From: Mesorhizobium shangrilense
GTDB taxonomy: Bacteria > Pseudomonadota > Alphaproteobacteria > Rhizobiales > Rhizobiaceae
Reading direction: 5' to 3'
DNA length: 64,000 nt
Assembly: GCF_028826155.1 (NCBI RefSeq)
Contig: NZ_JAQGPN010000001.1
Location: 2,609,501 to 2,673,500, forward strand
The notes below the pieces were generated by a model. It was not told the origin of the DNA. It worked only from the letters and a program-made list of their open reading frames with translations, and made no database searches. Within the stretch, counting starts at the first letter, position 1; each line of letters begins with the position of its first letter. The position numbers were made by a program, and so were the translations under genes. This document shows, in pieces, positions 49,916 to 59,888 of the stretch.

Positions 49916-51352
49916 ATGGATTTCAATTCGAGTCTCGTGCTGATCGCCCCTGAACTGATCATCGCCGTTGGTGCGATGGTGCTGCTGATGATCGGCGTCT
50001 ATTCCGGCGAGCGGTCCAACAACACCGTGACGGGCCTCTCGGTTGCGCTGCTGATCGGCGCGGCTGCGTGGATGCTCCTGTTCGGGCAGAATGGCCCGGC
50101 GTTCGGGTCTGCGTTTGTGAGCGATCCCTTCGCACGCTTCATGAAGCTCTTGTCGTTGCTGGGCTCTGCGGTGACGCTCATCATGTCGGTGGGCTTCGCA
50201 AAGGCCGAGAAGTTCGACAAGTTCGAGTTCCCGGTGCTGATCCTGCTCTGCACGCTGGGCATGATGCTGATGATCTCGGCGAACGACATGATGTCGCTCT
50301 ACCTGGGTCTCGAGCTGCAGTCGCTGGCGATCTACGTGCTGGCCGCCATCAATCGCGACAGCCTGCGTTCGACGGAAGCCGGCCTGAAGTACTTCGTGCT
50401 GGGCGCGCTGTCGTCGGGCATGCTGCTCTACGGCATTTCGCTGGTCTACGGTTACACGGGCAACACGAGCTTCGACGCGGTCGCCGCGGCGCTTTCGGGC
50501 GGCGAGCGGCAGCTCGGCCTCGTCTTCGGCTTGGTCTTCGTGCTGGCCGGATTGGCGTTCAAGATCTCTGCCGTGCCCTTCCACATGTGGACCCCCGACG
50601 TCTATGAGGGTGCGCCGACGCCGGTGACGGCCTTCCTGGCCGCTGCGCCCAAGATGGCGGCGATGGCGCTGATCGTTCGTGTGACGACCGGCGCATTCGA
50701 GCCGATCGCGGCCGACTGGCAGCAGATCGTCGTGTTCATCGCGATTGCGTCGATGGTGCTCGGCTCATTCGCGGCCATCGGCCAGAAGAACATCAAGCGG
50801 CTCATGGCGTACTCGTCGATCGGCCACATGGGCTACGCGCTGGTCGGCCTCGCGGCCAACACCGAAGCCGGCATTCGCGGCGTCGTCATCTACATGCTCA
50901 TCTACCTCGTGATGACGCTCGGCACCTTCGCCTTCATCCTCGCGATGCGCCGCAAGGACGGCAATGTCGAGCAGATCAGCGACCTCGCGGGGCTCTCGGC
51001 AACCAATCCGGTGATGGCGACGATCCTGACGATCCTGATGTTCTCGCTGGCTGGCATCCCGCCGCTCGCCGGCTTCTGGGGGAAATGGTACGTGTTCCTC
51101 GCAGCGATCGACGCCAACCTCATCGCGCTCGCGGTGCTGGGCGTGCTCGCCTCGGTGGTGGGCGCCTACTACTACCTGCGCATCATCAAGATCATGTGGT
51201 TCGATGAGCCGGTCGGCGGCTTCGTGCCGATGGCGGGCGAACTGCGACTGGTTCTGGGCGCGTCGGGGGCTTTCATCCTCTTCTATATCCTGCCCTGGAT
51301 CGGCGGATCGGTGAGCAGCGCCGCGTCGGCGGCCGCGAAGACGTTCTTCTGA
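49916..51352 (+). CDS. nuoN: NADH-quinone oxidoreductase subunit N
   Basis: The 478-residue antiporter-like subunit carries [19 protein letters not shown] with the channel glutamate and [26 protein letters not shown]. It completes the fourteen-subunit complex I set. birA starts 2 bp after its stop, so the transcript probably continues. Confidence 0.98.
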   Translation: MDFNSSLVLIAPELIIAVGAMVLLMIGVYSGERSNNTVTGLSVALLIGAAAWMLLFGQNGPAFGSAFVSDPFARFMKLLSLLGSAVTLIMSVGFAKAEKFDKFEFPVLILLCTLGMMLMISANDMMSLYLGLELQSLAIYVLAAINRDSLRSTEAGLKYFVLGALSSGMLLYGISLVYGYTGNTSFDAVAAALSGGERQLGLVFGLVFVLAGLAFKISAVPFHMWTPDVYEGAPTPVTAFLAAAPKMAAMALIVRVTTGAFEPIAADWQQIVVFIAIASMVLGSFAAIGQKNIKRLMAYSSIGHMGYALVGLAANTEAGIRGVVIYMLIYLVMTLGTFAFILAMRRKDGNVEQISDLAGLSATNPVMATILTILMFSLAGIPPLAGFWGKWYVFLAAIDANLIALAVLGVLASVVGAYYYLRIIKIMWFDEPVGGFVPMAGELRLVLGASGAFILFYILPWIGGSVSSAASAAAKTFF

Positions 51353-51354
51353 GC

Positions 51355-52173
51355 ATGGCCTTTGTCCTCGGTCCGAAGGCGGCATTCGAAGCCTATCGGC
51401 TGGAGGCCTATGAAAGCGTCGGTTCGACCAATGCGATAGCATTGGAGCGGGCGCGCGCCGGCGATCCGGGCAATCTCTGGGTCGTCGCCAAGCAGCAGGA
51501 AAGCGGCCGCGGTCGGCGGGGCAGGGATTGGTGCAGCCCATACGGGAACCTTGCCGCAACACTGCTCGTCGTCGGGCGGTATGACCTTCGGCTGGCGGCC
51601 ACACTCGGCTTCGTGGCCGGTCTTGCGCTGGCCGATGCGCTGGCCGCGGTGATGTCCGCAGGAGAGACGCCAGCAGGGGCGGGGAGGCCGGCGGGCAAAA
51701 GCCCTCGTTTCGAGCTCAAATGGCCGAACGATGTGCTTGCCGACGGCGCCAAGCTCTCTGGCATCCTGCTTGAATCGCATCTGCTGGGCGACGGGCGCAT
51801 TGCGCTCGCGATCGGCACCGGGGTCAATGTCGTGGCCCACCCGCTCGATGCGCCCTATCCGGTCACGTCCCTCGCGGCGCTGGAGTTGTCCTGCGAGGCC
51901 GAGGCACTGTTTGGGGCACTCTCCGACGCGTGGACGGAGAACTTTCAAACATGGAACGCCGGCCACGGACTGCCTCAGGTGAGATCGCGCTGGCTTGACC
52001 GCGCGGCCGGACTGGGCAGGGACGTTACGGTCAATGTCGGAGGAGAGGTCAAGCGCGGCGTTTTCGAGACCATCGACGAGAACGGCTGCTTCGTGATCCG
52101 CGACCAGAGCGGGGCGGCGACGACGATCGCGGCCGGCGATGTGCACTTCGGCACCGTAGCGTCTGCACGGTGA
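51355..52173 (+). CDS. birA: Biotin--[acetyl-CoA-carboxylase] ligase
   Basis: The 272-residue ligase attaches biotin to BCCP. It has QESGRGRRGRDWCSP (ATP/biotin loop), LKWPNDVL and GIGTGVNVV as family motifs, then a C-terminal SH3-like domain. There is no N-terminal helix-turn-helix, so it is a monofunctional ligase and not a repressor. It follows nuoN by 2 bp, an order usual in Rhizobiales. Confidence 0.95.
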   Translation: MAFVLGPKAAFEAYRLEAYESVGSTNAIALERARAGDPGNLWVVAKQQESGRGRRGRDWCSPYGNLAATLLVVGRYDLRLAATLGFVAGLALADALAAVMSAGETPAGAGRPAGKSPRFELKWPNDVLADGAKLSGILLESHLLGDGRIALAIGTGVNVVAHPLDAPYPVTSLAALELSCEAEALFGALSDAWTENFQTWNAGHGLPQVRSRWLDRAAGLGRDVTVNVGGEVKRGVFETIDENGCFVIRDQSGAATTIAAGDVHFGTVASAR

Positions 52174-52276
52174 TGCCAGGGTTTTTTCATTTGCCGCCTG
52201 CACGACATCGCCAGTGCATTCCCCCGCTGCGAGATGAAGTAAAGTGTCGTCGGGTGCGCAGCGTAAGGAGTCTTTG

Positions 52277-53941
52277 ATGGCCGGGAAATCGGAACTCGTT
52301 TTTGTCCCACTCGGCGGCGTCGGCGAAATCGGCATGAACATCGCCCTTTACGGATACGGGCCTGCCAACGCGCGCGAGTGGATGATGGTGGATGTCGGCG
52401 TCACCTTTCCCGACGCGCATCTGCCGGGGGTCGACCTGGTCATGGCCGACACGCGCTTCATCGAGGAGAATCTCGATTCCCTGAAGGGCATCGTCATCAC
52501 GCATGCGCACGAGGACCATTACGGCGCGCTGCACGACCTCTGGCCAAGGCTGAAGGCGCCGGTATGGATGTCGCCGTTCACGGCGGGCCTGCTCGAGGCG
52601 AAGCGCCAATCCGAAGCAGGCGCTCCCAAAATCCCCGTGACGGTCTTCAAGGCCGGGGAGAAATTCACGGTCGGGCCGTTCCAGATAGAAGCTGTTCCGG
52701 TCGCACACTCGATACCGGAGCCTATGGCGCTCGCGATCACCACCCCGGCGGGAACGGTGGTCCACACCGGGGACTGGCGCATCGATCTCGCTCCGGAGAT
52801 CGGGCCGCCGACCGACGAGGCGCGGCTGCGGGCGCTGGGCGATGCCGGCGTGCTGGCGCTGGTCTGCGATTCGACCAATGCGGTGCGCGAGGGAGACTCG
52901 CCTTCGGAGCAGGCCGTCGGCGCCAGCCTCAAGGAAATCATCTCGCAGTGCAAGGGCAGGGTCGCGGTCACCACCTTTTCGTCGAATGTCGGCCGCATCC
53001 GCTCGATCGCCGAGGCGGCGGCCGGGGCAGGGCGGCAGGTGATGGTGCTCGGCCGATCGTTGAAGCGGGTCATCAACGTTGCGGGCGAGCTCGGCTACAT
53101 GGATGGCATGCCAGACTTCGCGGCGGAGGAGGACTACGCCTACATCCCGCGCGACAATCTCGTCATCATCTGCACCGGGAGCCAGGGAGAGGCCCGCGCC
53201 GCGCTCGCCAAGCTGGCGCGTGACGAGATGAAGACCGTCGGGTTGACACCTGGCGACACCGTCATCTTTTCCTCGCGCGTCATTCCCGGCAACGAGAAGG
53301 CCATTCTCGAGATCAAGAACCTGCTGATCGATCAGGGCGTCAAGGTGATCGAGGACGGCGATGCGCTGGTCCACGTCTCCGGGCATCCCCGCCGCAGCGA
53401 ACTGCGCAAGATGTACGAATGGACGCGGCCTAAGATCGGTGTGCCTGTGCATGGCGAGGCGGCGCACCTGGTGGCGCACGGATCGCTCATGGCGACAAGC
53501 GGCATCCCGGACGTGGCGCAGGTGCGCAATGGCGACATCCTAAGGCTGTGGCCGGGCAAACCCGAGATCATCGACCAGGTGCCCTTCGGCCGTGTGTTCA
53601 AGGATGGCCTGCTCATGGGCAGCGAAGAGGCGATGGGCATTCGCGACCGCCGCAAGCTTTCTTTCGCGGGGCACGTGGCGGTGAACGTGGTCCTTGACGA
53701 CAGATACGAACTGGCTGGCGATCCGGATATCGTATCCATCGGCGTCGCGCAGATCGACGCGGCCGGGGAGGACATGGAGGACCGGATGCTGGATGCGGCA
53801 ATCGGCGCGGTCGACAGCATCCCCCGGCAACGCCGAAAAGATCTCGACCTCGTGCAGGAGGCGGTTCGGCGCGCGGTGCGCGGCGCGGCCAACGAAGCAT
53901 GGGGCAAGAAACCTCTCGTGACGGTGTTTGTGACGAGATGA
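52277..53941 (+). CDS. rnj: Ribonuclease J
   Basis: The 554-residue metallo-beta-lactamase/beta-CASP nuclease has the HAHEDHYGAL zinc motif, HTGDWRID, the beta-CASP motif near STNAVREGDSPSE and a late histidine in VHVSGHPRR. It processes and degrades RNA with 5'-exo and endo activity. The ATG at 52277 has AAGGAG about 6 nt upstream; an extension to 52244 is not conserved. It follows birA by 103 bp. The stop codon touches a repeat element. Confidence 0.96.
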   Translation: MAGKSELVFVPLGGVGEIGMNIALYGYGPANAREWMMVDVGVTFPDAHLPGVDLVMADTRFIEENLDSLKGIVITHAHEDHYGALHDLWPRLKAPVWMSPFTAGLLEAKRQSEAGAPKIPVTVFKAGEKFTVGPFQIEAVPVAHSIPEPMALAITTPAGTVVHTGDWRIDLAPEIGPPTDEARLRALGDAGVLALVCDSTNAVREGDSPSEQAVGASLKEIISQCKGRVAVTTFSSNVGRIRSIAEAAAGAGRQVMVLGRSLKRVINVAGELGYMDGMPDFAAEEDYAYIPRDNLVIICTGSQGEARAALAKLARDEMKTVGLTPGDTVIFSSRVIPGNEKAILEIKNLLIDQGVKVIEDGDALVHVSGHPRRSELRKMYEWTRPKIGVPVHGEAAHLVAHGSLMATSGIPDVAQVRNGDILRLWPGKPEIIDQVPFGRVFKDGLLMGSEEAMGIRDRRKLSFAGHVAVNVVLDDRYELAGDPDIVSIGVAQIDAAGEDMEDRMLDAAIGAVDSIPRQRRKDLDLVQEAVRRAVRGAANEAWGKKPLVTVFVTR

Positions 53942-54050
53942 GTGAGTAGGGTATAGCGAATAGAGGTGATCGGTGGTCGATCCCTCATCGCTGGTCGCTC
54001 TTGTGCCGTTACGGCCCTTTGCTCATCGACTCGCTACTCGCTATGGACTT
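53941..54050. repeat. Imperfect inverted repeat with GAGTAG / GCGAATAG units
   Basis: The left end has GTGAGTAGGGTATAGCGAATAG and the right end, in reverse complement, CATAGCGAGTAGCGAGTCG. The element covers the gap between rnj and mce and reaches the mce start region. A related element lies at 61845-61970, and the G-rich units resemble those at 2923-3080. Confidence 0.65.
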
Positions 54051-54054
54051 TGAC

Positions 54055-54459
54055 ATGCTCGGCCGCCTCAATCACGTCGCCATCGCCGTCCCCGACCTTG
54101 CTGCCGCCACGGCGCTCTATCGGGACACCCTCGGTGCGTCTGTGAGCGAGCCGCAGGCGCTGCCCGAGCACGGCGTGACGGTGGTGTTCGTCAATGTCGG
54201 CAACACCAAGATCGAGCTGCTGGAGCCGCTGGGCGGCGACTCTCCGATCGCCTCGTTCCTTGAAAAGAACTCATCCGGCGGCATGCACCACCTGTGCTAC
54301 GAGGTGGACGACATCGTTGCGGCGCGAGATAGGCTGAAGGCTGCAGGCGCCCGCGTGCTCGGCGACGGCAATCCGAAGATCGGCGCGCATGGCAAGCCGG
54401 TTCTCTTCCTGCACCCGAAAGACTTCAACGGCACACTCGTCGAGCTTGAACAAGTATGA
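54055..54459 (+). CDS. mce: Methylmalonyl-CoA epimerase
   Basis: The 134-residue VOC-fold enzyme interconverts (R)- and (S)-methylmalonyl-CoA in propionyl-CoA metabolism. It begins MLGRLNHVAIAVPDL with the first metal-ligand histidine, has GGMHHLCYEVDD in the second half, and ends FNGTLVELEQV with the glutamate ligand. The length equals the usual family size when started at 54055. ATG 54043 and GTG 54001 are in frame, but the latter lies inside a repeat. Confidence 0.93.
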   Translation: MLGRLNHVAIAVPDLAAATALYRDTLGASVSEPQALPEHGVTVVFVNVGNTKIELLEPLGGDSPIASFLEKNSSGGMHHLCYEVDDIVAARDRLKAAGARVLGDGNPKIGAHGKPVLFLHPKDFNGTLVELEQV

Positions 54460-54722
54460 GCTGGATCTCGGGCGCAGCCATTTTCTTCATCATCTGGTGG
54501 GTCGTTCTTTTCGGAACGCTGCCGTTTGGGGTGCGGACCCAGGATGAGGACAATGACGTCACCTTGGGCACCGTAGCCAGTGCCCCGCGCGGACCCCACA
54601 TGCTGCGCGCCTTCCTGCGAACGACTGCGATCTCCGCGCTGATCTTCGGCGTATTCCTCGTCCTGACGCGAGGATACGGGTTTGGCTTCGACGATATCCC
54701 GAGAGTCGTGCCGGATTTCTGA
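54456..54722 (+). CDS. DUF1467-family small membrane protein
   Basis: The 88-residue protein has two membrane helices and the conserved FIIWWVVLFGTLPFGVRTQ segment near the N-terminus, typical of DUF1467. Its ATG overlaps the mce stop (ATGA). The function is unknown, but the gene is regularly found near mce and proS in Rhizobiales. The stop codon opens a short tandem repeat. Confidence 0.88.
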   Translation: MSWISGAAIFFIIWWVVLFGTLPFGVRTQDEDNDVTLGTVASAPRGPHMLRAFLRTTAISALIFGVFLVLTRGYGFGFDDIPRVVPDF

Positions 54723-54795
54723 GAGCTCACGCCAGGCATCGGAGAGCTCACGAAGACTTCGGAGAGCCAACGTCAGGCATTCGTGAGCCGACGCA
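54719..54795. repeat. Degenerate 20-21-bp tandem repeat
   Basis: The unit GAGAGCTCACG recurs at 54721, 54742, 54762 (GAGAGCCAACG) and 54783 (GTGAGCCGACG), with period 20-21 bp and decaying similarity. It begins at the stop codon of the DUF1467 gene. Function is not apparent. Confidence 0.7.
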
Positions 54796-55220
54796 ACAGA
54801 TCAAGCGATGGTTGCAACTCGGCCAATCTGCAAAAAAAAAGCAAGGCACAAGGCCTTGCAATTTAAACGCGTCCGATCTGTTTCCGGTAAACCGGCGGCT
54901 GCGAATGACCGCGCCTAGATCGCATCCTCCCAAGACTTTGACCGCGTAAGACGGCAGATTTTTTCTGCTCTTCCAGTTGTGAGCGCACACTAGACCAAGG
55001 GGGGACGAAATGTCACGCACAAATTTTCTTGAATCGATCAATTGCTGTGCTGCGCTGCACAATCAATTGGCAGAGGTTGCCCTGAAGTTGGGCAGCCAAG
55101 CAGAGATGCTTCCGAGCCCGCTCTCGGGTTTCCATTCCGCCTTGAAATGGCTAAGAAGCGCTTGCACTCACCAGTTCGGTTCCGGGCGATTCCGCCCGGC
55201 CGCGTTTCACGGATAATTCG
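54723..55220. other. 498-bp region between the DUF1467 gene and proS
   Basis: The gap contains the tandem repeat at its left end, a minus-strand intrinsic terminator (54832-54859), and a small hairpin GCAGATTTTTTCTGC (about 54955-54970). The proS promoter should lie here. A 68-codon frame at 55010-55216 has a purine-rich AGGGGGGA before its ATG, but its codon use is unlike the surrounding genes. A 20-codon frame occurs on the minus strand within about 54860-54925. Confidence 0.5.
54832..54859 (-). terminator. Intrinsic terminator reading leftward, with no obvious upstream gene
   Basis: On the minus strand GCAAGGC pairs with GCCTTGC (54853-54859 and 54841-54847) around a 5-nt loop and is followed directly by nine T residues (54832-54840). 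This is a textbook Rho-independent terminator. No minus-strand gene lies to its right before proS, so it ends either antisense transcription or an unannotated small RNA. In the plus direction it lacks a strong T tract. Confidence 0.8.
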
Positions 55221-56549
55221 ATGCGTTTGTCGCGCTACTTTTTGCCGATTTTGAAGGAGACTCCGCGGGAAGCGGAGATCGTTTCCCATCGCCTCATGCT
55301 GCGCGCCGGCATGATCCGGCAGCAGGGCCAGGGCTCCTTCTCCTGGCTGCCGCTCGGCAAGCGCGTGCTCGACAAGGTGTGCCGCATCATCCGCGAGGAG
55401 CAGGACCGGGCCGGGGCGCTCGAGATTCTGATGCCCACCATCCAGTCGGCGGAACTGTGGCGCGAGAGCGGCCGCTACGACGACTACGGCAAGGAGATGC
55501 TGCGCATCAAGGATCGGCAGGAGCGCGACATGCTCTACGGCCCGACCAACGAAGAGATGGTGACGGACATCTTCCGGTCCTACGTGAAGTCGTACAAGGA
55601 CCTGCCGCTCAACCTCTACCACATCCAGTGGAAGTTCCGCGACGAGGTCCGGCCGCGTTTCGGCGTCATGCGGTCGCGCGAGTTCCTGATGAAGGACGCC
55701 TATTCCTTCGATCTGGATTACGAAGGCGCGCGTGCCGCCTACAACAGGATGTTCGTGTCCTACCTGAGGACATTTACGCGGATGGGCCTGCAGGCCATAC
55801 CAATGCGGGCGGACACCGGTCCGATCGGCGGCGACCTCAGCCACGAGTTCATCATCCTCGCCGAAACCGGCGAGAGCCAGGTGTTCTGCCATCGCGACTA
55901 TCTCGGGCTCGCCGTGCCTGGCGAGGACGTGGACTTCGCCAATGACGACGAGATCGGCGGCATCGTGAAGACGTGGACGACGCCATACGCCGCCACCGAC
56001 GAGATGCATGACGAGAAGGCCTGGGAGGGCATTCCCGAAGAGCAGCAGGTTTCGGCGCGCGGCATCGAGGTCGGCCATATCTTCCATTTCGGCGAGAAGT
56101 ATTCGAAGCCGATGGGGGCCAAGGTGGCGGGCCCAGACGGCAAGGAGCATTTCGTGTCGATGGGCTCCTACGGCATCGGCCCGAGCCGCCTCATCGCCGC
56201 CGTCATCGAGGCGATGCATGATGAGAACGGCATCGTCTGGCCGGAGTCGATTGCTCCCTTCGACGTGGCGCTGATCAACATGAAGGTGGGCGACGAAGCC
56301 TGCGACCAGCTGTGCGAGCGGATCAACTCGGTGCTCACCAAGGCCGGCAAGGACGTACTCTACGACGACACCGACCAGCGCGCCGGCGGCAAGTTCGCGA
56401 CGGCCGACCTGATCGGCCTGCCCTGGCAGGTCATCGTAGGGCCGCGCGGAGCGGCCGCCGGCGAGGTCGAGATCAAGAATCGCCGCACCGGCGAGCGCGT
56501 GACCGTGCCGACCGAGCAGGTATTGCATCAGGTGAGCGGCGGCGCATGA
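55221..56549 (+). CDS. proS: Prolyl-tRNA synthetase (short form without editing insert)
   Basis: The 442-residue class II synthetase charges tRNA-Pro. Motif 2 region [19 protein letters not shown] and motif 3 [14 protein letters not shown] are clear, and the anticodon-binding domain ends the protein. The roughly 180-residue editing insert found in long bacterial ProS is absent, as in other alphaproteobacteria, where a separate deacylase edits. The stop overlaps the lolC start (ATGA). Confidence 0.97.
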   Translation: MRLSRYFLPILKETPREAEIVSHRLMLRAGMIRQQGQGSFSWLPLGKRVLDKVCRIIREEQDRAGALEILMPTIQSAELWRESGRYDDYGKEMLRIKDRQERDMLYGPTNEEMVTDIFRSYVKSYKDLPLNLYHIQWKFRDEVRPRFGVMRSREFLMKDAYSFDLDYEGARAAYNRMFVSYLRTFTRMGLQAIPMRADTGPIGGDLSHEFIILAETGESQVFCHRDYLGLAVPGEDVDFANDDEIGGIVKTWTTPYAATDEMHDEKAWEGIPEEQQVSARGIEVGHIFHFGEKYSKPMGAKVAGPDGKEHFVSMGSYGIGPSRLIAAVIEAMHDENGIVWPESIAPFDVALINMKVGDEACDQLCERINSVLTKAGKDVLYDDTDQRAGGKFATADLIGLPWQVIVGPRGAAAGEVEIKNRRTGERVTVPTEQVLHQVSGGA

Positions 56550-57829
56550 GCCAGGCTGCGGCGCGATCGGCGGGCGCCGGCCCGTTCTCCACGTTCGAGC
56601 GCATGGTGGCTTGGCGCTACCTGCGTTCGAAGCGGAAAGAAACGGTCATCTCCGTCATCGCCAGTATCTCCTTCCTCGGCATCATGTTGGGCGTCGCCAC
56701 GCTGATCGTGGTGATGGCGGTGATGAACGGGTTTCGCGCCGAGCTGCTCACGCGCATTCTGGGCATCAACGGCCATCTCGTAATCCAGCCGGTGGACCAG
56801 CCGCTGGAAGACTATGCGGAGATGGCGAAGCGCATTTCCGGCGTGCCCGGCGTCAAGTATGCGATCCCGCTCATCGAGGGGCAGGTGCTCGCCCAGGGCA
56901 GTATCGGAAGCGGGACAGGCGCGCTGGTGCGCGGCATCCGCGCCGAAGACCTCGCCCGGATGGAATTGGTGTCGAAGAACATCCGACACGGCACGATCGA
57001 AGGCTTCGACGACAGCGAAGGCGTGGTCGTCGGTCGTCGCATGGCCGAAAATCTCGGCCTCGTTCTGGGTGATACGCTGACCCTGATTTCGCCTGAAGGC
57101 GACATCACGCCGATGGGGACGACGCCCAGGATGAAGGGCTATCCGGTCGTCGCGATCTTTGAAGTCGGCATGTCCGAGTACGATTCAGGTATCGTCTACA
57201 TGCCGTTTTCCGAGGCGCAGCTCTACTTCAACCAGGAGGGCAGGGCGCAGACCATCGAAATCTATGTCGACAATCCGGACGCAGTGGACGCGTTGCGCGA
57301 GCCGGTCGAAGCTGCTGCGCAGCGCCAGATATTCATGTCCGACTGGCGCCAGCGCAACCAGACGTTCTTTTCGGCACTGCAGGTCGAGCGCAACGTGATG
57401 TTCATGATCCTTACGCTGATCGTGCTCGTTGCGGCGCTGAACATCATTTCCGGTCTCATCATGCTGGTGAAGGACAAGGGCCACGACATTGCGATCCTGC
57501 GGACGATGGGCGCCTCGCGCGGCGCCATCATGCGCATCTTCCTGATGACCGGGGCGGCGATCGGCGTCACCGGCACGATCGCCGGAGTGGTCCTCGGGGT
57601 GGTCATATGCCTCAACGTCGAATCGATCCGGCAGTTCTTCTCGTGGCTGTCGGGGACGGTCCTCTTCAACCCGGAACTCTATTTCCTCAGCCAGCTGCCA
57701 GCGCGCATGGATTTCAGCGAAACCTTTTCCGTCATCATCATGGCGCTCGTCTTGTCGTTCATCGCCACCATCTTTCCTGCCTGGCGCGCGGCCACGCTCG
57801 ATCCGGTCGAAGCGCTGAGGTACGAGTGA
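56546..57829 (+). CDS. lolC: Lipoprotein-releasing ABC transporter permease (LolC/LolE/LolF type)
   Basis: The 427-residue inner-membrane protein has one N-terminal helix ([19 protein letters not shown]), a large periplasmic domain (about 70-275) and three C-terminal helices with the MacB/FtsX-type coupling region. With LolD it lifts lipoproteins from the inner membrane to the carrier LolA. Only one such permease gene is present, so it probably works as a homodimer. It overlaps proS by 4 bp and lolD by one base. Confidence 0.94.
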   Translation: MSQAAARSAGAGPFSTFERMVAWRYLRSKRKETVISVIASISFLGIMLGVATLIVVMAVMNGFRAELLTRILGINGHLVIQPVDQPLEDYAEMAKRISGVPGVKYAIPLIEGQVLAQGSIGSGTGALVRGIRAEDLARMELVSKNIRHGTIEGFDDSEGVVVGRRMAENLGLVLGDTLTLISPEGDITPMGTTPRMKGYPVVAIFEVGMSEYDSGIVYMPFSEAQLYFNQEGRAQTIEIYVDNPDAVDALREPVEAAAQRQIFMSDWRQRNQTFFSALQVERNVMFMILTLIVLVAALNIISGLIMLVKDKGHDIAILRTMGASRGAIMRIFLMTGAAIGVTGTIAGVVLGVVICLNVESIRQFFSWLSGTVLFNPELYFLSQLPARMDFSETFSVIIMALVLSFIATIFPAWRAATLDPVEALRYE

Positions 57830-58509
57830 TGGCGGAGGCCATAATCGAACTGCGAAAGGTCGAGCGGCATTACCTGCAGGGACAAAAGAAGCTCACCATC
57901 CTTAGTGGCGCCGACTTTGCCCTGACACCGGGCGAAATGGTTGCGCTGGTGGCCCCATCGGGCGCTGGCAAGTCGACATTGCTGCATACTGCCGGACTTC
58001 TCGAACGGCCCGACGCCGGCGATGTCATTCTTGCCGGTAGGGCTTGCGGCCGGCTGTCGGACGACCAGCGCACCGCGATCCGCCGCAACGACATTGGATT
58101 CGTGTACCAGTTCCATCACCTTCTGCCGGAGTTCTCCGCGCTGGAGAACATCATGCTGCCCCAACTGGTGCGGGGGCTTCCGGTGCCCGAGGCGAAGGAC
58201 CGGGCGATGCAACTCCTCGAGTACATGCACATCGCCCAACGCGCCAACCACCGCCCGTCGGAGCTGTCGGGCGGCGAGCAGCAACGGGTGGCCATTGCGC
58301 GCGCAGTCGCCAATGCGCCGCTGGTCCTGCTGGCCGACGAGCCGACGGGAAACCTCGATCCGGTGACGGCGGGTTACGTATTCGACGCGCTGGCGGCGCT
58401 GGTCCGGCAGTCAGGGCTCGCCGCCCTGATCGCCACCCACAATCACGAACTGGCGGCGCGGATGGATCGCCGTGTAACGCTGAACGACGGCAAGGTCGTC
58501 GCGCTCTGA
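57829..58509 (+). CDS. lolD: Lipoprotein-releasing ABC transporter ATPase
   Basis: The 226-residue ATPase has Walker [10 protein letters not shown], the signature [14 protein letters not shown], and Walker [13 protein letters not shown]. LolD powers lipoprotein release with LolC. The ATG shares one base with the lolC stop. It is convergent with the hybrid kinase gene, 35 bp away. Confidence 0.95.
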   Translation: MAEAIIELRKVERHYLQGQKKLTILSGADFALTPGEMVALVAPSGAGKSTLLHTAGLLERPDAGDVILAGRACGRLSDDQRTAIRRNDIGFVYQFHHLLPEFSALENIMLPQLVRGLPVPEAKDRAMQLLEYMHIAQRANHRPSELSGGEQQRVAIARAVANAPLVLLADEPTGNLDPVTAGYVFDALAALVRQSGLAALIATHNHELAARMDRRVTLNDGKVVAL

Positions 58510-58544
58510 CCGCACGGCGATTGCAAGGCGAAGGCTGACGACGG

Positions 58545-59888
58545 CTACGCCAGCAGGTGGGCCAGAAGCGCCCGCAGTTGCGCGGGCTTCACCGGTTTGC
58601 GCATCATCTCGATGTTCCGCGCCTTCGCCGTTCGGGCGATCTCGTCGGACGGGTCCGCGGTGATGATGAGCGCGGGCACGACGCGGCCGAGAAGCTGCCG
58701 CACGTCGGCGATCGTTTCCGTGCCGAGGTCGCCCTGGTCGAGATGCTGGTCGGCGATGATGATGTCGGGCGCCCAGTCGCCACCGTTCAGGGCCTCGATC
58801 GCCTCCGCGCTGTCCACCGCCGTGCGTACCGTGCAGCGCCAGCGTTCCAGCAATGTGCACATGGCCTCGAGAACGGGTTCGTCGTTCTCGATCAGGAGCA
58901 CCTTGGTGCCGAACAGTCCGTAGCCGGGCGGCCGCTCGAGCTCGACGATCGCCGACTGCGTCTCCGCGGCCGCCATGGACACCAAGGACGCCTCCAGATG
59001 GAAGACGGTTCCCTTGCCGACAACCGAGGTGAAATCGACGCTGTGGCCGAGCGCGCCGGCCATCCGGCGCACGATCGCGAGGCCCAGCCCGAGGCCGCCG
59101 GCCGACAGGCCCATCGCGCGCGAGCCGCGGTTGAACTCTTCGAAAACGGCCTCCCGCTGATCTTCCGGTATGCCGCAGCCCGTATCGGCGACGTCGATGC
59201 GGATCACGTCGCCGCGCCGGCGGGCGCCGACCAGAACGCCACCCGACCGCGTGTACCGCAGAGCATTGGACAGGATGTTCTGGAGGATGCGCCTCAGCAG
59301 GCTGCGATCGGAGCGGACGCTGGCCAGAGTGGAGCGGAAGCGCAGATCCAGCCCCTTCTGCTCCGCAAGCGGCAGGAAGTCGGAGCGCAGCGACGAAAAA
59401 AGGTGATCGAGCGACACCGCGCCGACGGACGGCTGGACGACGCCCGCGTCGAGCTTGGAGATGTCGAGAAGGGTGCGTAGCAGGTCTTCCATCGTCTCCA
59501 GCGAGCGCTCGACCTGCCGCACCAGCTTGCGGCCTTCGTCGCCCACCTGGAGTTCGGCCAGCGCCGAGATGGACAGATGCGCCGCGTTGAGCGGCTGCAG
59601 CACGTCGTGGCTGGCCGCGGCCAGGAACCGTGTCTTGGAGAGATTGGCGAGCTCGGCGGCTTCCTTGGCCTCGACGAGGTCGATGTTGGATTGCTCGAGG
59701 CGGCGCAGCGTGGAACGCAGTTCCTCGGTGCGGCGGCGGACCGTGTTCTCGAGGTTGATCGCAGTCTGGAAGAGGGAGAAGGCGTTTCCCTGCTGGTCCA
59801 TGGAGCGCTCGACACGGGAGATCAGCGCCGCGTTGATCTTCTTCAGCCTTTCGATGTCGTTGATGTGATCGATGCCCATGGCGGTCAT
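58545..59888 (-). CDS. Hybrid histidine kinase coupled to a FIST protein (NahK-like)
   Basis: The 447-residue cytoplasmic protein has no membrane segment and no PAS or GAF domain. Residues about 10-80 form a coiled coil. The H-box FLAAASHDVLQPLNAA holds His94. The ATPase domain follows (N-box LQNILSNALRYT, G boxes DTGCGIPED and GGLGLGLAI). A receiver domain spans about 325-447 with acceptor Asp380 and Lys431. The H-box is of the NahK/ErcS kind. The ATG overlaps the FIST gene stop (ATGA), so the FIST protein is the likely sensor. No response regulator is adjacent. Confidence 0.9.
   Translation of the reverse strand: MTAMGIDHINDIERLKKINAALISRVERSMDQQGNAFSLFQTAINLENTVRRRTEELRSTLRRLEQSNIDLVEAKEAAELANLSKTRFLAAASHDVLQPLNAAHLSISALAELQVGDEGRKLVRQVERSLETMEDLLRTLLDISKLDAGVVQPSVGAVSLDHLFSSLRSDFLPLAEQKGLDLRFRSTLASVRSDRSLLRRILQNILSNALRYTRSGGVLVGARRRGDVIRIDVADTGCGIPEDQREAVFEEFNRGSRAMGLSAGGLGLGLAIVRRMAGALGHSVDFTSVVGKGTVFHLEASLVSMAAAETQSAIVELERPPGYGLFGTKVLLIENDEPVLEAMCTLLERWRCTVRTAVDSAEAIEALNGGDWAPDIIIADQHLDQGDLGTETIADVRQLLGRVVPALIITADPSDEIARTAKARNIEMMRKPVKPAQLRALLAHLLA

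Noticed and set aside
55010..55216. 68-codon frame just before proS with an AGGGGGGA ribosome-binding site
   Set aside because: Third codon positions are only about half G/C, unlike neighbouring genes, and no domain is seen. A leader-peptide role is possible but unsupported, as there is no proline-rich stretch or attenuator.
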